Below are positions 15,003-24,845 of a stretch of 64,000 nucleotides of DNA, in pieces. The notes under the pieces are model-generated. The model made no database searches. It was given only the letters and a program-made list of their open reading frames with translations, and had not been told where the DNA came from. Numbering within the stretch: the stretch's first letter is position 1; each line of letters opens with the position of its first letter. The position numbers were made by a program, and so were the translations under genes. Origin of the DNA: Chitinophagaceae bacterium (lineage in GTDB: Bacteria > Bacteroidota > Bacteroidia > Chitinophagales > Chitinophagaceae); contig JAMLGU010000002.1 in assembly GCA_023957575.1 (NCBI GenBank), positions 372,001 to 436,000 of the forward strand, given 5' to 3'.

Positions 15003-17495
15003 ATGGTTAAAAAAATTTTATTGTTTGCTGTATTTTGTACATCAGCCATTTTTGTAACAGCGCAGTTAAGAACTGAAATTCTCTTGGAAAAAAACTGGAA
15101 GTTTTCAAGAACTGATGATGCCAAAGCTGTGGAACCATCTTTTGATGACAGCAAGTGGCAAAATGTAACCGTGCCGCATGACTGGGCTATTTATGGGCCA
15201 TTTGATGCCAATAATGACCTTCAAAATATGGCAATCGTGCAGGATGGGCAAACAAAAGCAGAAGCTCATGCTGGTCGCACGGGAGGCTTGCCCTTTGTGG
15301 GTGTGGGCTGGTATCGGACTAAAATCAGATTTCCCCAATTTACAGCCGGAAAGCACGCTACCATTCAGTTTGATGGCGCTATGAGCCATTCAGAAGTATA
15401 TATCAATGGTCAAAAAGCAGGATACTGGCCCTATGGATATAATACTTTTCATCTTGATATTACAAAATTCCTGAAGCCTGATGTAGAAAATACTATCGCC
15501 GTCAGGTTGAATAATCCGACTGAATTTTCACGTTGGTATCCGGGCGCCGGTCTTTATCGAAATGTACATCTGATAATAACAGAAGCGGCACATATTCCGG
15601 TTTGGGGTACACAGATTACCACGCCGGTAATCAATAAAGATTTTGCCAAAGTGTTAATAAATACAAAGGTGGAAATTCCAGATGGAGATAATGTTACCAA
15701 TTATCAGCTACAAACCGATATTCTGAATATGTCAGGTAAAGTTGTAGCTTCCTTGAAGTCAGGAATTACAAAATATGATGCTAATGTTTTCACCCAGGAA
15801 ATGGTAGTGTTACAACCGGCGCTATGGGATACCGAAAACCCTAATTTATACAAGGCTGTTTCAAAACTGTATAAAGGCAATAATCAATTGGATGAATACA
15901 CTACAGTTTTTGGTATTCGATCTATTGAAGTGATGCCCGGAAAAGGATTTTTCCTCAACGGAAAATTAATCAAGTTCAAAGGTGTGTGCAATCACCATGA
16001 CTTAGGTCCTCTGGGCGCTGCGGTTAATGATGCTGCCATTCGCCGTCAGGTAAGAATTATGAAGGATATGGGTGTAAATGCCATTCGAACATCTCACAAT
16101 ATGCCTGCGCCGGAGTTGGTAAGGGCTTGTGATGAAATGGGTATGATGCTGATGCCCGAGAGTTTTGATGAATGGAAAATACCCAAAATGAAAAACGGAT
16201 ATAATACGCTTTTTGATGAATGGGCTGAAAAAGACCTTACAAATTTGATACATCATTACAGAAATAACCCATCGGTGGTAATGTGGTGTATTGGCAATGA
16301 AGTGGAAGAACAAAGCAATGTTTCGGGTTCACGTGTTGCCAGATATTTACAGGATATTTGTCATCGCGAAGACCCTACAAGGCCTGTAACCAACGGCATG
16401 GACCGACCAGATGACGTGTATAAAAATAATATGGCAGCAATGATGCAGATTGCCGGCTTTAATTATCGCCCCCACCGCTATCCGGATGCGTATAATATAT
16501 TGCCTCAGGAATTAGTTTTGGGAACAGAAACAGCCTCCACTGTAAGTTCGAGGGGGATATATAAATTTCCGGTGGAAAAGCAGTCAATGAAAAAATATGA
16601 AGACCATCAGTCATCCTCTTATGATGTGGAGCATTGTGGTTGGAGCGATTTGCCCGAAGATAATTTCATTATGCATGATGACCTTTTTTATGCAATGGGC
16701 GAATTTGTATGGACAGGCTTCGACTATCTTGGAGAGCCCACACCTTATTATACCGATTGGCCAAGTCATAGTTCTTTGTTCGGAATTGTTGATCTGGCAG
16801 GTATTCCAAAAGATCGCTTTTATTTGTACAGGAGCCACTGGAATCCTTCTCAAAAAACACTGCATATTCTCCCCCACTGGAACTGGAAGGGCAAGGAAGG
16901 TGAAGTAACTCCGGTATTTGTATATACTAATTATCCTTCTGCTGAACTCTTTATTAATGGAAAGAGCCAGGGAATAAGGAAAAAAAATATGGCGGCTACT
17001 GCTACAAACAGTAAATACAACGCCCGCACATTTGAAAGGCAGGAACGCTATAGGTTAATGTGGATGGATACAAAATATGAACCGGGTACTTTAAAAGTAG
17101 TTGCCTATGATGAAAACGGCAAACCCGTAGCCGAAGAAACAGTAAAGACGGCAGGTAAACCAGACAGAATCGTTCTTACCGCAGACAGAACCGAGCTAAA
17201 AGCTGATGGCAAAGACATTGCCTTTGTTAATGTGAAAATAGTGGATAAGGATGGTAATTTCTGTCCGGAGGAAACAAGACAAATTAATTTTAAGGTAAAA
17301 GGAGCAGGCAGTTACAAAGCAGCCGCAAATGGCAATAGCAGTAGCCTTGAATCATTTCAGGCGCCTTATATGAAATTATTTAGTGGTCAGCTAACGGCGT
17401 TGGCGCAATCATCAGAAACACCCGGAACATTAACATTTGAAGCAACTGCCACAGGAGTAAAAGGTGCAAAGATTTTGATTAAAACGACAAACTGA
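15003..17495 (+). CDS. glycoside hydrolase family 2, beta-galactosidase-like, secreted
   Basis: An 830-residue secreted glycosidase. A signal peptide (MVKKILLFAVFCTSAIFVTAQ) is followed by the sugar-binding N domain (WKFSRTDDA...VPHDWAIYGPF), an Ig-like domain, and the TIM barrel. The acid/base Glu is in WCIGNEVEEQ near residue 433 and the nucleophile Glu is in LVLGTETAS near 509. The C-terminal part has DUF4982 (TPVFVYTNYPSAELFING) and a final invasin-like GH2 domain (VLTADRTELKADGKDIAFV). This set is typical of Bacteroidota beta-galactosidases and beta-galacturonidases. The ATG at 15003 is chosen over 14961 since it opens the signal peptide. No SusC/SusD or other glycan genes are adjacent, so it is not in a classical utilisation locus. 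Confidence 0.93.
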   Translation: MVKKILLFAVFCTSAIFVTAQLRTEILLEKNWKFSRTDDAKAVEPSFDDSKWQNVTVPHDWAIYGPFDANNDLQNMAIVQDGQTKAEAHAGRTGGLPFVGVGWYRTKIRFPQFTAGKHATIQFDGAMSHSEVYINGQKAGYWPYGYNTFHLDITKFLKPDVENTIAVRLNNPTEFSRWYPGAGLYRNVHLIITEAAHIPVWGTQITTPVINKDFAKVLINTKVEIPDGDNVTNYQLQTDILNMSGKVVASLKSGITKYDANVFTQEMVVLQPALWDTENPNLYKAVSKLYKGNNQLDEYTTVFGIRSIEVMPGKGFFLNGKLIKFKGVCNHHDLGPLGAAVNDAAIRRQVRIMKDMGVNAIRTSHNMPAPELVRACDEMGMMLMPESFDEWKIPKMKNGYNTLFDEWAEKDLTNLIHHYRNNPSVVMWCIGNEVEEQSNVSGSRVARYLQDICHREDPTRPVTNGMDRPDDVYKNNMAAMMQIAGFNYRPHRYPDAYNILPQELVLGTETASTVSSRGIYKFPVEKQSMKKYEDHQSSSYDVEHCGWSDLPEDNFIMHDDLFYAMGEFVWTGFDYLGEPTPYYTDWPSHSSLFGIVDLAGIPKDRFYLYRSHWNPSQKTLHILPHWNWKGKEGEVTPVFVYTNYPSAELFINGKSQGIRKKNMAATATNSKYNARTFERQERYRLMWMDTKYEPGTLKVVAYDENGKPVAEETVKTAGKPDRIVLTADRTELKADGKDIAFVNVKIVDKDGNFCPEETRQINFKVKGAGSYKAAANGNSSSLESFQAPYMKLFSGQLTALAQSSETPGTLTFEATATGVKGAKILIKTTN

Positions 17496-17507
17496 GAATT
17501 TTCAATA

Positions 17508-17535
17508 AAAAAGCCTCCAGGAAAGGAGGCTTTTT
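17508..17535. terminator. bidirectional rho-independent terminator
   Basis: AAAAAGCCTCC (17508-17518) pairs with GGAGGCTTTTT (17525-17535) around a 6-nt loop. It lies between the convergent GH2 and OmpA genes and has A and T tracts on both sides, so it can serve both. Confidence 0.9.
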
Positions 17536-17550
17536 ATATATTCACAATGG

Positions 17551-18222
17551 TTAATTGTTAGCCTGTTTTTCAGCATCCGACTTCATCTTATCATTGGCTG
17601 TGATGATAAATTCCACTCTTCTGTTTCCTGCCCTGCCATCTGCCGTATTATTATCATATTTTGGCATAGAAAAACCATAGCCTTTGGTTGAAATTCTTTC
17701 TATGGCAATTCCATTGGAGGTAAGATACCCTGCCACGTTTCCTGCTCTTCTTTCAGATAATTTTTGATTATAATCTGCCTTTCCGGTATTGTCTGTATGC
17801 CCGTCAATTTCCAGATCAGTATCAGGATACTTGTTTAAAATCAATATCAGGTCGTTTAATGTGTTTTGAGCCTGAGGAGTGATTGTGGCCTGATCGAAAC
17901 CAAAAAGAACGGCGCTGGTAAATTCAACAATGATTTTTTCTTCCACTCTTTCTACCTTGGCGCTTGGAACGGTTTTTTTGATTTCTTCAGCTTGCTTATC
18001 CATTTGCTTGCCAATAATAGCGCCCACCACACCACCTACGGTAGCCCCGATTACTGCACCAACTGCAGTATTCCCAGCTATTTTTCCTACACCGGCACCT
18101 ACGGCAGCGCCACCTCCGGCGCCAATCGCCGCACCTTGCTGACTTCTGGTCATGGTACTACACCCAGATAAGAACAAAGCCGCTACTGCCACACTTAAAG
18201 ATAAATTTCTCAGAATTTTCAT
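17551..18222 (-). CDS. OmpA-family lipoprotein with glycine-zipper segment
   Basis: A 223-residue lipoprotein. The lipobox is LFLSGC with Cys21 as the lipidated residue. Residues 29-75 are a glycine zipper (GAAIGAGGGAAVGAGVGK..., VGAIIGKQMDKQ), probably a membrane-inserting hairpin. From about 100 the OmpA domain follows, with DGHTDNTGKADYN, LSERRAGNVAGYL and GNRRVEFII, the peptidoglycan-binding signature. It tethers the outer membrane to the cell wall. It is a single gene facing the GH2 gene across a shared terminator. Confidence 0.94.
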   Translation of the reverse strand: MKILRNLSLSVAVAALFLSGCSTMTRSQQGAAIGAGGGAAVGAGVGKIAGNTAVGAVIGATVGGVVGAIIGKQMDKQAEEIKKTVPSAKVERVEEKIIVEFTSAVLFGFDQATITPQAQNTLNDLILILNKYPDTDLEIDGHTDNTGKADYNQKLSERRAGNVAGYLTSNGIAIERISTKGYGFSMPKYDNNTADGRAGNRRVEFIITANDKMKSDAEKQANN

Positions 18223-18350
18223 GTTTATTTAGTTTAAGAATTAAAAATAATTTGCAAAATTACCAAAATATATGCCATTTTTAAATTTTTCTTTTAAATA
18301 AAGAAGCTCATATACAGATATTTTGTTACGGAGATTAGACTTTCAAAGTC

Positions 18351-18381
18351 GAAAAAGGGTTGCTTAATACAACCCCTTTTC
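18351..18381 (-). terminator. rho-independent terminator for the 18,411-19,052 gene
   Basis: A stem of GGGTTG with CAACCC, extended by A-T pairs either side of one mismatch, has a 7-nt loop. On the minus strand it ends in a T run. It lies just after the stop of the minus-strand gene. Confidence 0.7.
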
Positions 18382-18410
18382 TTTATGATTCATACAATGG
18401 TTAACGGTTT

Positions 18411-19052
18411 CTATGGTTTTTGATTCAGGTTATTGTCCAATATTTTACTACCGGTATAATTCACACTTTTAGTTTCTGCTTTTTTACCTTTTTTGTTTTT
18501 GTTTGTTTTTGAGTTGCGAATTTCCTCGCCTGCAACTTCCTCAGTAGTATCATTTTTTAATTTGTTAAAAACTAAAGAAGGATCCTTTTCATTATATTTA
18601 TTCCCAATATTTAAATATATTTTATTCAACTCTTTATCAAAAATAATGGTGCCTTCCTCAATAGATTTTCCGCTCGATTTTTTTGATGCTGTCATAGAAT
18701 CAAGGCTTTCATCAGAAGATAATTTCTGAGGGAAGATTTTGTAAGTGGCGGGCGATTCTTTTAAATAGGCATAAAATTTACCTTCAACCAGCCCCCTGAT
18801 CCAAATAACCCCTTTATTTTCAACATCATTACTGATGGATATATTGCTCGATTCGCCTTTTTCGTTAATAACTTCGTAATTCCCTAATATAGGAAATACG
18901 TCATTTTCGGTCAATTCTACAGGCATGGGCAATAAGGCTTTAGGGGCTGGTTTATAGTTTTTGGGAATCTCTGGTGCTGCAGAGGTTTGGGCAACGGCAA
19001 CGGAAAAGCCAAAAAGGGCGATTGTGAAAATAAATATATAAATTTTATTCAT
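18411..19052 (-). CDS. secreted protein of unknown function
   Basis: I do not recognise this 213-residue protein. It has a clear signal peptide (MNKIYIFIFTIALFGFSVAVAQ). A central beta-rich part (FPILGNYEVINEKGESSNISIS...VIWIRGLVEGKFYAYLKESP) is followed by a Lys-, Asn- and Glu-rich low-complexity tail with KTNKNKKGKKAETK. It lies alone between the OmpA lipoprotein and uvrA and has its own terminator. The basic tail could be a wall- or nucleic-acid-binding region, but nothing in the sequence fixes a role. Confidence 0.6.
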   Translation of the reverse strand: MNKIYIFIFTIALFGFSVAVAQTSAAPEIPKNYKPAPKALLPMPVELTENDVFPILGNYEVINEKGESSNISISNDVENKGVIWIRGLVEGKFYAYLKESPATYKIFPQKLSSDESLDSMTASKKSSGKSIEEGTIIFDKELNKIYLNIGNKYNEKDPSLVFNKLKNDTTEEVAGEEIRNSKTNKNKKGKKAETKSVNYTGSKILDNNLNQKP

Positions 19053-19225
19053 TATTCGTTATTTTCTTTAATTAATAATAAAACGATCAACAATACTGTT
19101 TAAGAAATTATCGTGCCAAAAATTTATTTAGATCGGTTCTGCTTTAAAAAATCTTTTTAATTTCATTATTGTCGAATAATTATTTTTCAAAATCACCATA
19201 GCTTTTGCCTTCGAAAGTTTTTACT

Positions 19226-19245
19226 CCCTCTCCGCGAGGAGAGGG
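19226..19245. repeat. REP-like hairpin in the 19,053-19,460 intergenic gap
   Basis: CCCTCTCC and GGAGAGGG form a perfect 8-bp stem, flanked by GCCGGGGTGAGGCG. A second copy in inverted orientation is at 34,278-34,297 with its flank CCTCACCCCCGG. The rest of this 408-bp gap is AT-rich. Apart from a -7 element before uvrA I see nothing else in it. Confidence 0.75.
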
Positions 19246-19415
19246 CCGGGGTGAGGCGAACCGTTGATTTTCAGTAATATAGAAATATTTATCAGACAAT
19301 AATATTTCTGTTTTGGAATACCGCCTCCGAAAACGCTTCAAACTTTGTAGCTGCCTTGTCTGTTGTTTATAAGATTATCTTGACTTACCCTAAATTAGGG
19401 TTGAAAAAATTATTG

Positions 19416-19423
19416 TAGGTTTG
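19416..19423 (+). promoter_or_regulatory. putative -7 element for uvrA
   Basis: TAGGTTTG matches TAnnTTTG, 37 bp before the TTG start of uvrA. Confidence 0.4.
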
Positions 19424-19460
19424 TAGGTTCTCCATCTTTAAAATAAACATAGCAAAAAAA

Positions 19461-22295
19461 TTGAATAACAACGAAGAAATACAGGTTTTTGGCGCCAGAG
19501 TGCACAATCTTCAAAATATAGATATTGCTATTCCTAAGAATAAATTAGTTGTTTTTACCGGCATCAGTGGCAGTGGAAAATCTTCCTTAGCGTTTGATAC
19601 GATTTATTCTGAAGGTCAGCGCCGGTATATGGAAACCTTTGGAGCCTATGCCCGCCAGTTCATTGGAGATATGGAACGACCGGATGTAGATAAAATTACA
19701 GGCCTCTCGCCGGTGATTTCCATTGAGCAGAAAACAACCAATAAAAACCCGCGTTCCACTGTAGGCACCGTTACCGAGGTGTATGATTTTTTCAGATTAT
19801 TATTTGCCCGGGTAGGAGAGGCTTATTCCTACAACACTGGAAAGAAAATGGTGAAGTGGAGCGAAGAAGAGATTGTGGAAAATATATTCAGTCGTTTTAA
19901 GGGTAAGAAAATAAATATTCTGGCACCGCTGGTACGGGGCAGAAAAGGTCATTACAGGGAATTGTTTGAAGATGTAAGAAAAAAAGGTTTCCTGAAGGTG
20001 CGGGTGGACGGCGAAATCAAGGATATTACTGCCAAAATGCAGGTGGATCGGTACAAGATTCATGATATTGAATTAGTGGTGGACAGGCTGCAGGTTACGG
20101 ATGATCTGAAAGTAAGGCTGAGCCAAAGTGTGCAGCAGGCTTTAAAGCTGGGGAAGGATCTGATTTTTATTGTTACGGAAGATAGTTCAGAGCAGTTGGC
20201 TGCCTACAGCAAAATGCTGATGTGCGAGGATACGGGTATCAGTTATGAAGAACCTTCACCCAATGCCTTTTCATTTAATTCGCCCTATGGTGCATGTCCT
20301 ACCTGCAAAGGTCTGGGAAGTGTTTACACTATTGACCTTGATCTGGTTTTGCCCGATAAATCAAAATCCATCATGAAAGGTGGCATCGCACCTTTGGGCG
20401 AAGAAAGAGAAGCCAGTGTGTTTCATCAGGTGGTGAGTTTTGCCAGAAAACATAAAATAAAATTAGATGCAGCGATTGAAACTTTGCCGGAAGAACATCT
20501 GAATCTTCTTTTGTATGGCGATAAAAATATTAATGGTTCGTTGCAGATAGATACCGATGATGAAACGGTCCCTGATGTTTACACGGGTAGTTATGAAGGA
20601 ATTGTGCCCATGCTGAAAAGATGGTTTTCTTCATCAGTAAGCAGTGAATGGCTTCGGGAATGGGTGCAAAATTATATGACCATGAAGACCTGCCCTTCCT
20701 GTGAGGGTCAGCGGTTGCGGAGGGAAAGTCTTTGGTTCAGGGTGGATAACAGAAATATTGCAGAACTCAGCAATATGAATCTTGATAATCTGGCAGCATG
20801 GTTAGATGGAATTGAATTGCGACTATCCAAAAAGCAAAATGCCATTGCAAAAGATATTTTAAAAGAAATCAGAGAGCGGCTGCAATTTTTATTGGATGTG
20901 GGATTGACCTATCTGACATTGAACCGGCCTACAAAATCACTAAGCGGTGGCGAATCACAACGAATCAGATTAGCCACCCAAATAGGTTCGCAACTGCAAG
21001 GCATAACCTATATTCTGGACGAGCCTTCCATCGGATTGCACCAACGCGACAACCACAGGTTGATAACGTCTCTGCAAAACCTAAGAGATATTGGCAACAG
21101 CGTTCTGGTGGTGGAGCATGACAAAGATATTATGATGGCTGCCGACCATCTGATTGATATCGGACCCAAGGCGGGCGACCATGGCGGCAAAATTGTGGCA
21201 CAGGGAAAACCGTCAGAATTTTTGAAACTAAAAACGATTACGGCACAATATCTCAACAGAAAATTAAAAATCGAAACTCCGAAAGAACGCCGGGCAGGAA
21301 ACGGAAAATACATTGAACTGATAGGGGCTAATGGCAATAACCTTCAGAATCTCTCTGTGAAATTTCCTTTGGGTAAATTGATTGTGATAACCGGGGTTAG
21401 TGGTAGCGGTAAGTCAACGCTCATCAATGAAACCCTGTATCCGATTCTGTCGCAAAACATTTATCATTCCAAAACTGCGCCGATGGATTATAAGTCGGTG
21501 AAGGGATTGGAAAATATTGATAAAGTGGTTGAAATTGACCAGTCACCCATTGGCAGAACGCCACGTAGCAATCCCGCCACGTACTGCGGTTTTTTTACCG
21601 ATATCAGAACTTTGTTTGCTTCAGTGCCTGAAGCAAAAATCAGGGGTTACAATGCAGGAAGGTTTTCCTTTAATGTAAAAACCGGCAGATGCGATGTATG
21701 CGGCGGCGGCGGTATGCGTACTATTGAAATGAATTTCCTACCGGATGTATATGTGCCCTGCGAAAAGTGTAACGGCAAAAGATATAATCGCGAAACACTT
21801 GAAATCAGATATAAGGGAAAATCAATTTCGGATGTGTTGGATATGACGGTGGAAGAAGCAGTAGCATTTTTTCAGGCGGTGCCATCCGTTTACAGAAAAA
21901 TAAAAACACTTGAAGATGTAGGCTTAGGTTATATCACGCTTGGGCAAAGTGCGGTGACCCTGAGCGGGGGGGAAGCACAGCGGGTGAAACTCAGCACCGA
22001 ACTCTCCAAAAAAGAAACAGGCAAAACTTTTTACATTTTGGATGAACCCACCACCGGCCTTCATTTTGAAGACATCAGGCATCTGATGGACGTGTTGAAT
22101 AAATTAGTGGACAGGGGCAATACTGTTTTGGTGATAGAACACAATATGGACGTTATAAAAATGGCAGACCATATTATTGATCTGGGTCCCGAAGGAGGCG
22201 ATGGCGGCGGCAGAATCATTTTTGAAGGCACTCCCGAGGAAATGATAAACTGTAAAGAAAGTTACACTGCTGATTATTTGAAACATGAATTATAA
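19461..22295 (+). CDS. uvrA: excinuclease ABC subunit UvrA
   Basis: A 944-residue damage-recognition ATPase of nucleotide excision repair that loads UvrB on DNA. First half: Walker A GISGSGKSSLAFD near residue 31, a zinc finger built from CPTCKGLG and CPSCEGQRL, signature LSGGESQRIRLATQ and Walker B YILDEPSIGLHQRD. Second half: GVSGSGKSTLINE, zinc finger CDVCGGGGM with CEKCNGKRYN, LSGGEAQRVKLSTEL and YILDEPTTGLHFEDI. Translation starts at TTG 19461; no ATG gives the conserved N-terminus (IQVFGARVHNLQNI). It is followed after 12 bp by a VanX-like gene, so cotranscription is likely. Bacteroidota often carry two uvrA paralogues, and which one this is was not determined. Confidence 0.97.
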   Translation: MNNNEEIQVFGARVHNLQNIDIAIPKNKLVVFTGISGSGKSSLAFDTIYSEGQRRYMETFGAYARQFIGDMERPDVDKITGLSPVISIEQKTTNKNPRSTVGTVTEVYDFFRLLFARVGEAYSYNTGKKMVKWSEEEIVENIFSRFKGKKINILAPLVRGRKGHYRELFEDVRKKGFLKVRVDGEIKDITAKMQVDRYKIHDIELVVDRLQVTDDLKVRLSQSVQQALKLGKDLIFIVTEDSSEQLAAYSKMLMCEDTGISYEEPSPNAFSFNSPYGACPTCKGLGSVYTIDLDLVLPDKSKSIMKGGIAPLGEEREASVFHQVVSFARKHKIKLDAAIETLPEEHLNLLLYGDKNINGSLQIDTDDETVPDVYTGSYEGIVPMLKRWFSSSVSSEWLREWVQNYMTMKTCPSCEGQRLRRESLWFRVDNRNIAELSNMNLDNLAAWLDGIELRLSKKQNAIAKDILKEIRERLQFLLDVGLTYLTLNRPTKSLSGGESQRIRLATQIGSQLQGITYILDEPSIGLHQRDNHRLITSLQNLRDIGNSVLVVEHDKDIMMAADHLIDIGPKAGDHGGKIVAQGKPSEFLKLKTITAQYLNRKLKIETPKERRAGNGKYIELIGANGNNLQNLSVKFPLGKLIVITGVSGSGKSTLINETLYPILSQNIYHSKTAPMDYKSVKGLENIDKVVEIDQSPIGRTPRSNPATYCGFFTDIRTLFASVPEAKIRGYNAGRFSFNVKTGRCDVCGGGGMRTIEMNFLPDVYVPCEKCNGKRYNRETLEIRYKGKSISDVLDMTVEEAVAFFQAVPSVYRKIKTLEDVGLGYITLGQSAVTLSGGEAQRVKLSTELSKKETGKTFYILDEPTTGLHFEDIRHLMDVLNKLVDRGNTVLVIEHNMDVIKMADHIIDLGPEGGDGGGRIIFEGTPEEMINCKESYTADYLKHEL

Positions 22296-22307
22296 CTTAC
22301 AAAGAGC

Positions 22308-22982
22308 ATGAAGAAAAACCTAGTCTTATTACTTTTCATTTCACTATCTGCCTCTGTTTTTGCACAAAGCGAACTGAAGGTAATTGAACGTGTGAAGGAT
22401 TATAAAAAGTCGGTAAAGGCTAATCCCGAAAATAAGCTGTCGGGTATTAAAAGCCATTTGGCAGGAGTGGCGCTGGATTTGCGATATGCGGATACCAATA
22501 ATTTTGTGGGCAGAAAAATGTATCGTGGTGAAATTAGAGAAACTTATCTGAGAAAACCTGCGCTATTGGCTTTGCAGAAGGTGCAGGAGGAGTTGGTCTC
22601 GCAAAATTTGGGTTTGAAAATCTGGGATGCTTATCGCCCATACTCGGTAACCAAGGATTTTTGGGAACTGATAAAGGATGACCGTTATGTGGCAAATCCT
22701 GCAAGAGGCAGTTATCACAATCGGGGTAGCGCAGTTGACCTTACGATTATTGATTTAAGGACGGGGAAAGAGCTGAACATGGGTACCGGATTTGATAACT
22801 TCACCGATTCGGCACACCATAGTTTTAAAAATCTTCCTGAAGAAATTTTGAAAAACAGAATCCTGCTGAAATCCGTAATGGAAAAGCACGGGTTCAAAGC
22901 ATTGGAAACCGAGTGGTGGCATTACACTTTTCAGAGTGATATAAAATTTGATGTGATGGATATTCCGTTTTATAAATTATAG
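22308..22982 (+). CDS. D-alanyl-D-alanine dipeptidase (VanX/DdpX-like, peptidase M15D)
   Basis: A 224-residue zinc dipeptidase with a signal peptide (MKKNLVLLLFISLSASVFAQ), so it acts in the periplasm. The zinc site is SYHNRGSAVDLTI (SxHxxGxAxD) near residues 135-147, and the C-terminal EWWHY near 200 gives the general base Glu and the third ligand His. WDAYRPYSV carries the conserved Arg of the family. It probably scavenges D-Ala-D-Ala released in wall turnover. There is no vanH/vanA neighbour, so a vancomycin resistance role is not indicated. It follows uvrA by 12 bp. Confidence 0.93.
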   Translation: MKKNLVLLLFISLSASVFAQSELKVIERVKDYKKSVKANPENKLSGIKSHLAGVALDLRYADTNNFVGRKMYRGEIRETYLRKPALLALQKVQEELVSQNLGLKIWDAYRPYSVTKDFWELIKDDRYVANPARGSYHNRGSAVDLTIIDLRTGKELNMGTGFDNFTDSAHHSFKNLPEEILKNRILLKSVMEKHGFKALETEWWHYTFQSDIKFDVMDIPFYKL

Positions 22983-23028
22983 AGATCTTTGAAGGATAGT
23001 GGCATTTCAAAATAATTACTTTTTTCGT

Positions 23029-23106
23029 GTCATTCTGAACGTAGCGAAGCGGAGAATCACCTCGTTTCCAGGCCAATGAGATTTTTCCACTGCGCTGAGA
23101 AATGAC
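23029..23106. repeat. REP-like long palindrome, GTCATT...AATGAC
   Basis: A ~78-bp imperfect inverted repeat begins GTCATTCTGAAC and ends GAAATGAC, with inner GCGAAGCGGAGAATC and a degenerate partner. It belongs to a set of at least five related copies in the window. It lies in the 490-bp gap after the dipeptidase gene. Confidence 0.75.
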
Positions 23107-23140
23107 GTTGGGGAAGGTCTAAATGATACCTCAATAGCAT

Positions 23141-23223
23141 CGTCATTTCGTAGCGTAGCGAAGAAATCTCATCGTTCTGAAAGCAAAAGATTTCTCACTT
23201 CGCTTCGCTCCGTTCGAATGACG
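23141..23223. repeat. REP-like long palindrome, second copy
   Basis: An ~83-bp element starts CGTCATTTCG and ends CGAATGACG, with GAAATCTC and GATTTCTC inner arms and GAAGCGAAG-type spacers. It is close kin to 60,178-60,262 and 60,693-60,776. The remaining gap to 23,472 is AT-rich without a supported feature. Confidence 0.8.
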
Positions 23224-23472
23224 GCTAAAAAATGAGACTTTCGAAAATGACGTAGAAAAATAACACTCATCGAGTGACAGAAAGAAAAACTATTTTCTTA
23301 ACGTAATTATTTCATGGCTGTCATCAACGAAATTACCAAAAGGCGGTAAATGTTTATTATTTTGAAAAATATCACTGCGATCCGAACTTTTTCAAAAAAG
23401 GATGATTTGACCCAACGAAAGTATTGATTTTACTGTATTTGTAAACTGATTTCTCGGAATAAAAGTCCGTTA

Positions 23473-24731
23473 TTAAAAATTAAATGATTTCTGACAATTT
23501 GGCTTATTTGGTTTTCCTCTTGCTTTTACTGCGCCTTCTTTTATTTGGTTGCATACATAATCAAGGCTGTGGTAATAGGTTAAGCAAAAACGGATTTTTT
23601 CACACAGATTACTAAATGCCTGTGCGCCTTTTGCGATACAGCGCTTTATCAATTCTAATAAAAGATAGGTAATGAGCGCTATATAAATCTGAGATTTTAC
23701 AGCGTTTTCGCTTGTGCCTGTAAATGTTTTTACCAGTAAATTTTGCTTTAGTTGCTTAAAAAATATTTCAACATCCCATCACAAACTTTGTATAAGGCTG
23801 CAATGGTAGATGCTGCCCATCTCAATTCCTGGGTAATAATTTCCTAACTGAACATCTTTTTCACTATCATACACTACTATCCGGCGTAACGTTACCTGGT
23901 CAATGCCTACTTCGATGGCCTTTTTGCCGGTAAGCCGGATTAATTCATCCTTAAGTATATGCTGGTCTTTATCAACCGGTAATTCTTTTTCACAAATGCT
24001 TTCATATACTGTATTGTCTTTTATTCTGGTTACAAATACGTTATCAGCATTAATGCGTTGCATCATTAAACTGAAATCAAAATAGCCTTTATCTTCTACA
24101 ATAATAGTTCCCGAGTGCATAAATACTGTTTGCGGATGACCGCGTTTATCATGCACAGCCGCTTCGCCTATATTTTTATTTTCTGGATCAAGCATAAGAT
24201 GATCCAAACAGGTATGTATTTTTAATACCTCGCTTTAGCTGTCCGGAACTTCGCCCATTCAAATAAGGCTCAAACATAAGCTGATAGTGGTGCTGTCTAT
24301 TATCTTAATCACTTTACCTTTTATCTCTTCTATATCCATTGCTTTACCATGTCTCAGTAACAGATTGCTATAATGAGAGAGCAATTTGTAATACATCGTT
24401 TCAAATACCTTCCAGCTTCGTTTGCATTGCCGTCACTCATCGTACTTCTGGCGGGGCTTTGTTGTAATCCTAAGTCTCCAATAAAGGTGGTGTTTACAGC
24501 AATGGCGGTACTTATATCGCTTAAAGTCAGGCATTTATTCAGCTGTCCGAACATTTGAGAGACCAGTTGATCGTAAGTCTTATATTTACTACAGAATTTA
24601 TCACTTTTATGTTTAGCTATACTGCTTTGCAAAATAGAATTAGGAATAAGCTCTAAAATTTGTTTTATAATTGGCTTCTTGTTACTTTTATTACGAGTAA
24701 ATAGTCCCATATATTTATGAAATTTTGTCAC
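23473..24731 (-). pseudogene. decayed IS4-like DDE transposase (DUF4372 N-terminus)
   Basis: Read on the minus strand from 24,731, the first 125 residues (FTRNKSNKKPIIKQILELIP..., TYDQLVSQMFGQLNKC, TLSDISTAI) match the DUF4372 N-terminal domain of IS4-type transposases. The frame then breaks near 24,360 and again at two points near 24,230-24,260 inside the DSTTISLCLSLFEWAKFRTAKGGIK region. It resumes at HTCLDHLMLDPENKNIGEAAVHDKRG, and reaches an in-frame TGA at 23,779-23,781 where a Trp codon is expected (QSL-stop-WDVEIFFKQLKQN). The reading then runs on cleanly to a TAA at 23,473. Several independent lesions mean the element cannot move by itself. Terminal inverted repeats were not found by eye. 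Confidence 0.85.
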
Positions 24732-24833
24732 CTCAAAGATAATATGGGCTATTTTCTTTTTTTAACTGGTCACAAAACGTTAGTTTAAGCTATGGACTTT
24801 AGTCCAAGGCTTTAGCTTCTACAAATATCGTTG

Positions 24834-24841
24834 TATTTTTG
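24834..24841 (+). promoter_or_regulatory. putative -7 element, 4 nt before tnpA start
   Basis: The order TATTTTTG, TCAA, ATG has the same spacing as at purK. The same site is at 60,981-60,988 in copy 2. Confidence 0.45.
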
Positions 24842-24845
24842 TCAA

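Noticed and set aside
22308-22982. VanX-like gene as a vancomycin resistance operon
   Set aside because: No vanH, vanA or vanRS genes are near, and the signal peptide points to wall recycling instead.
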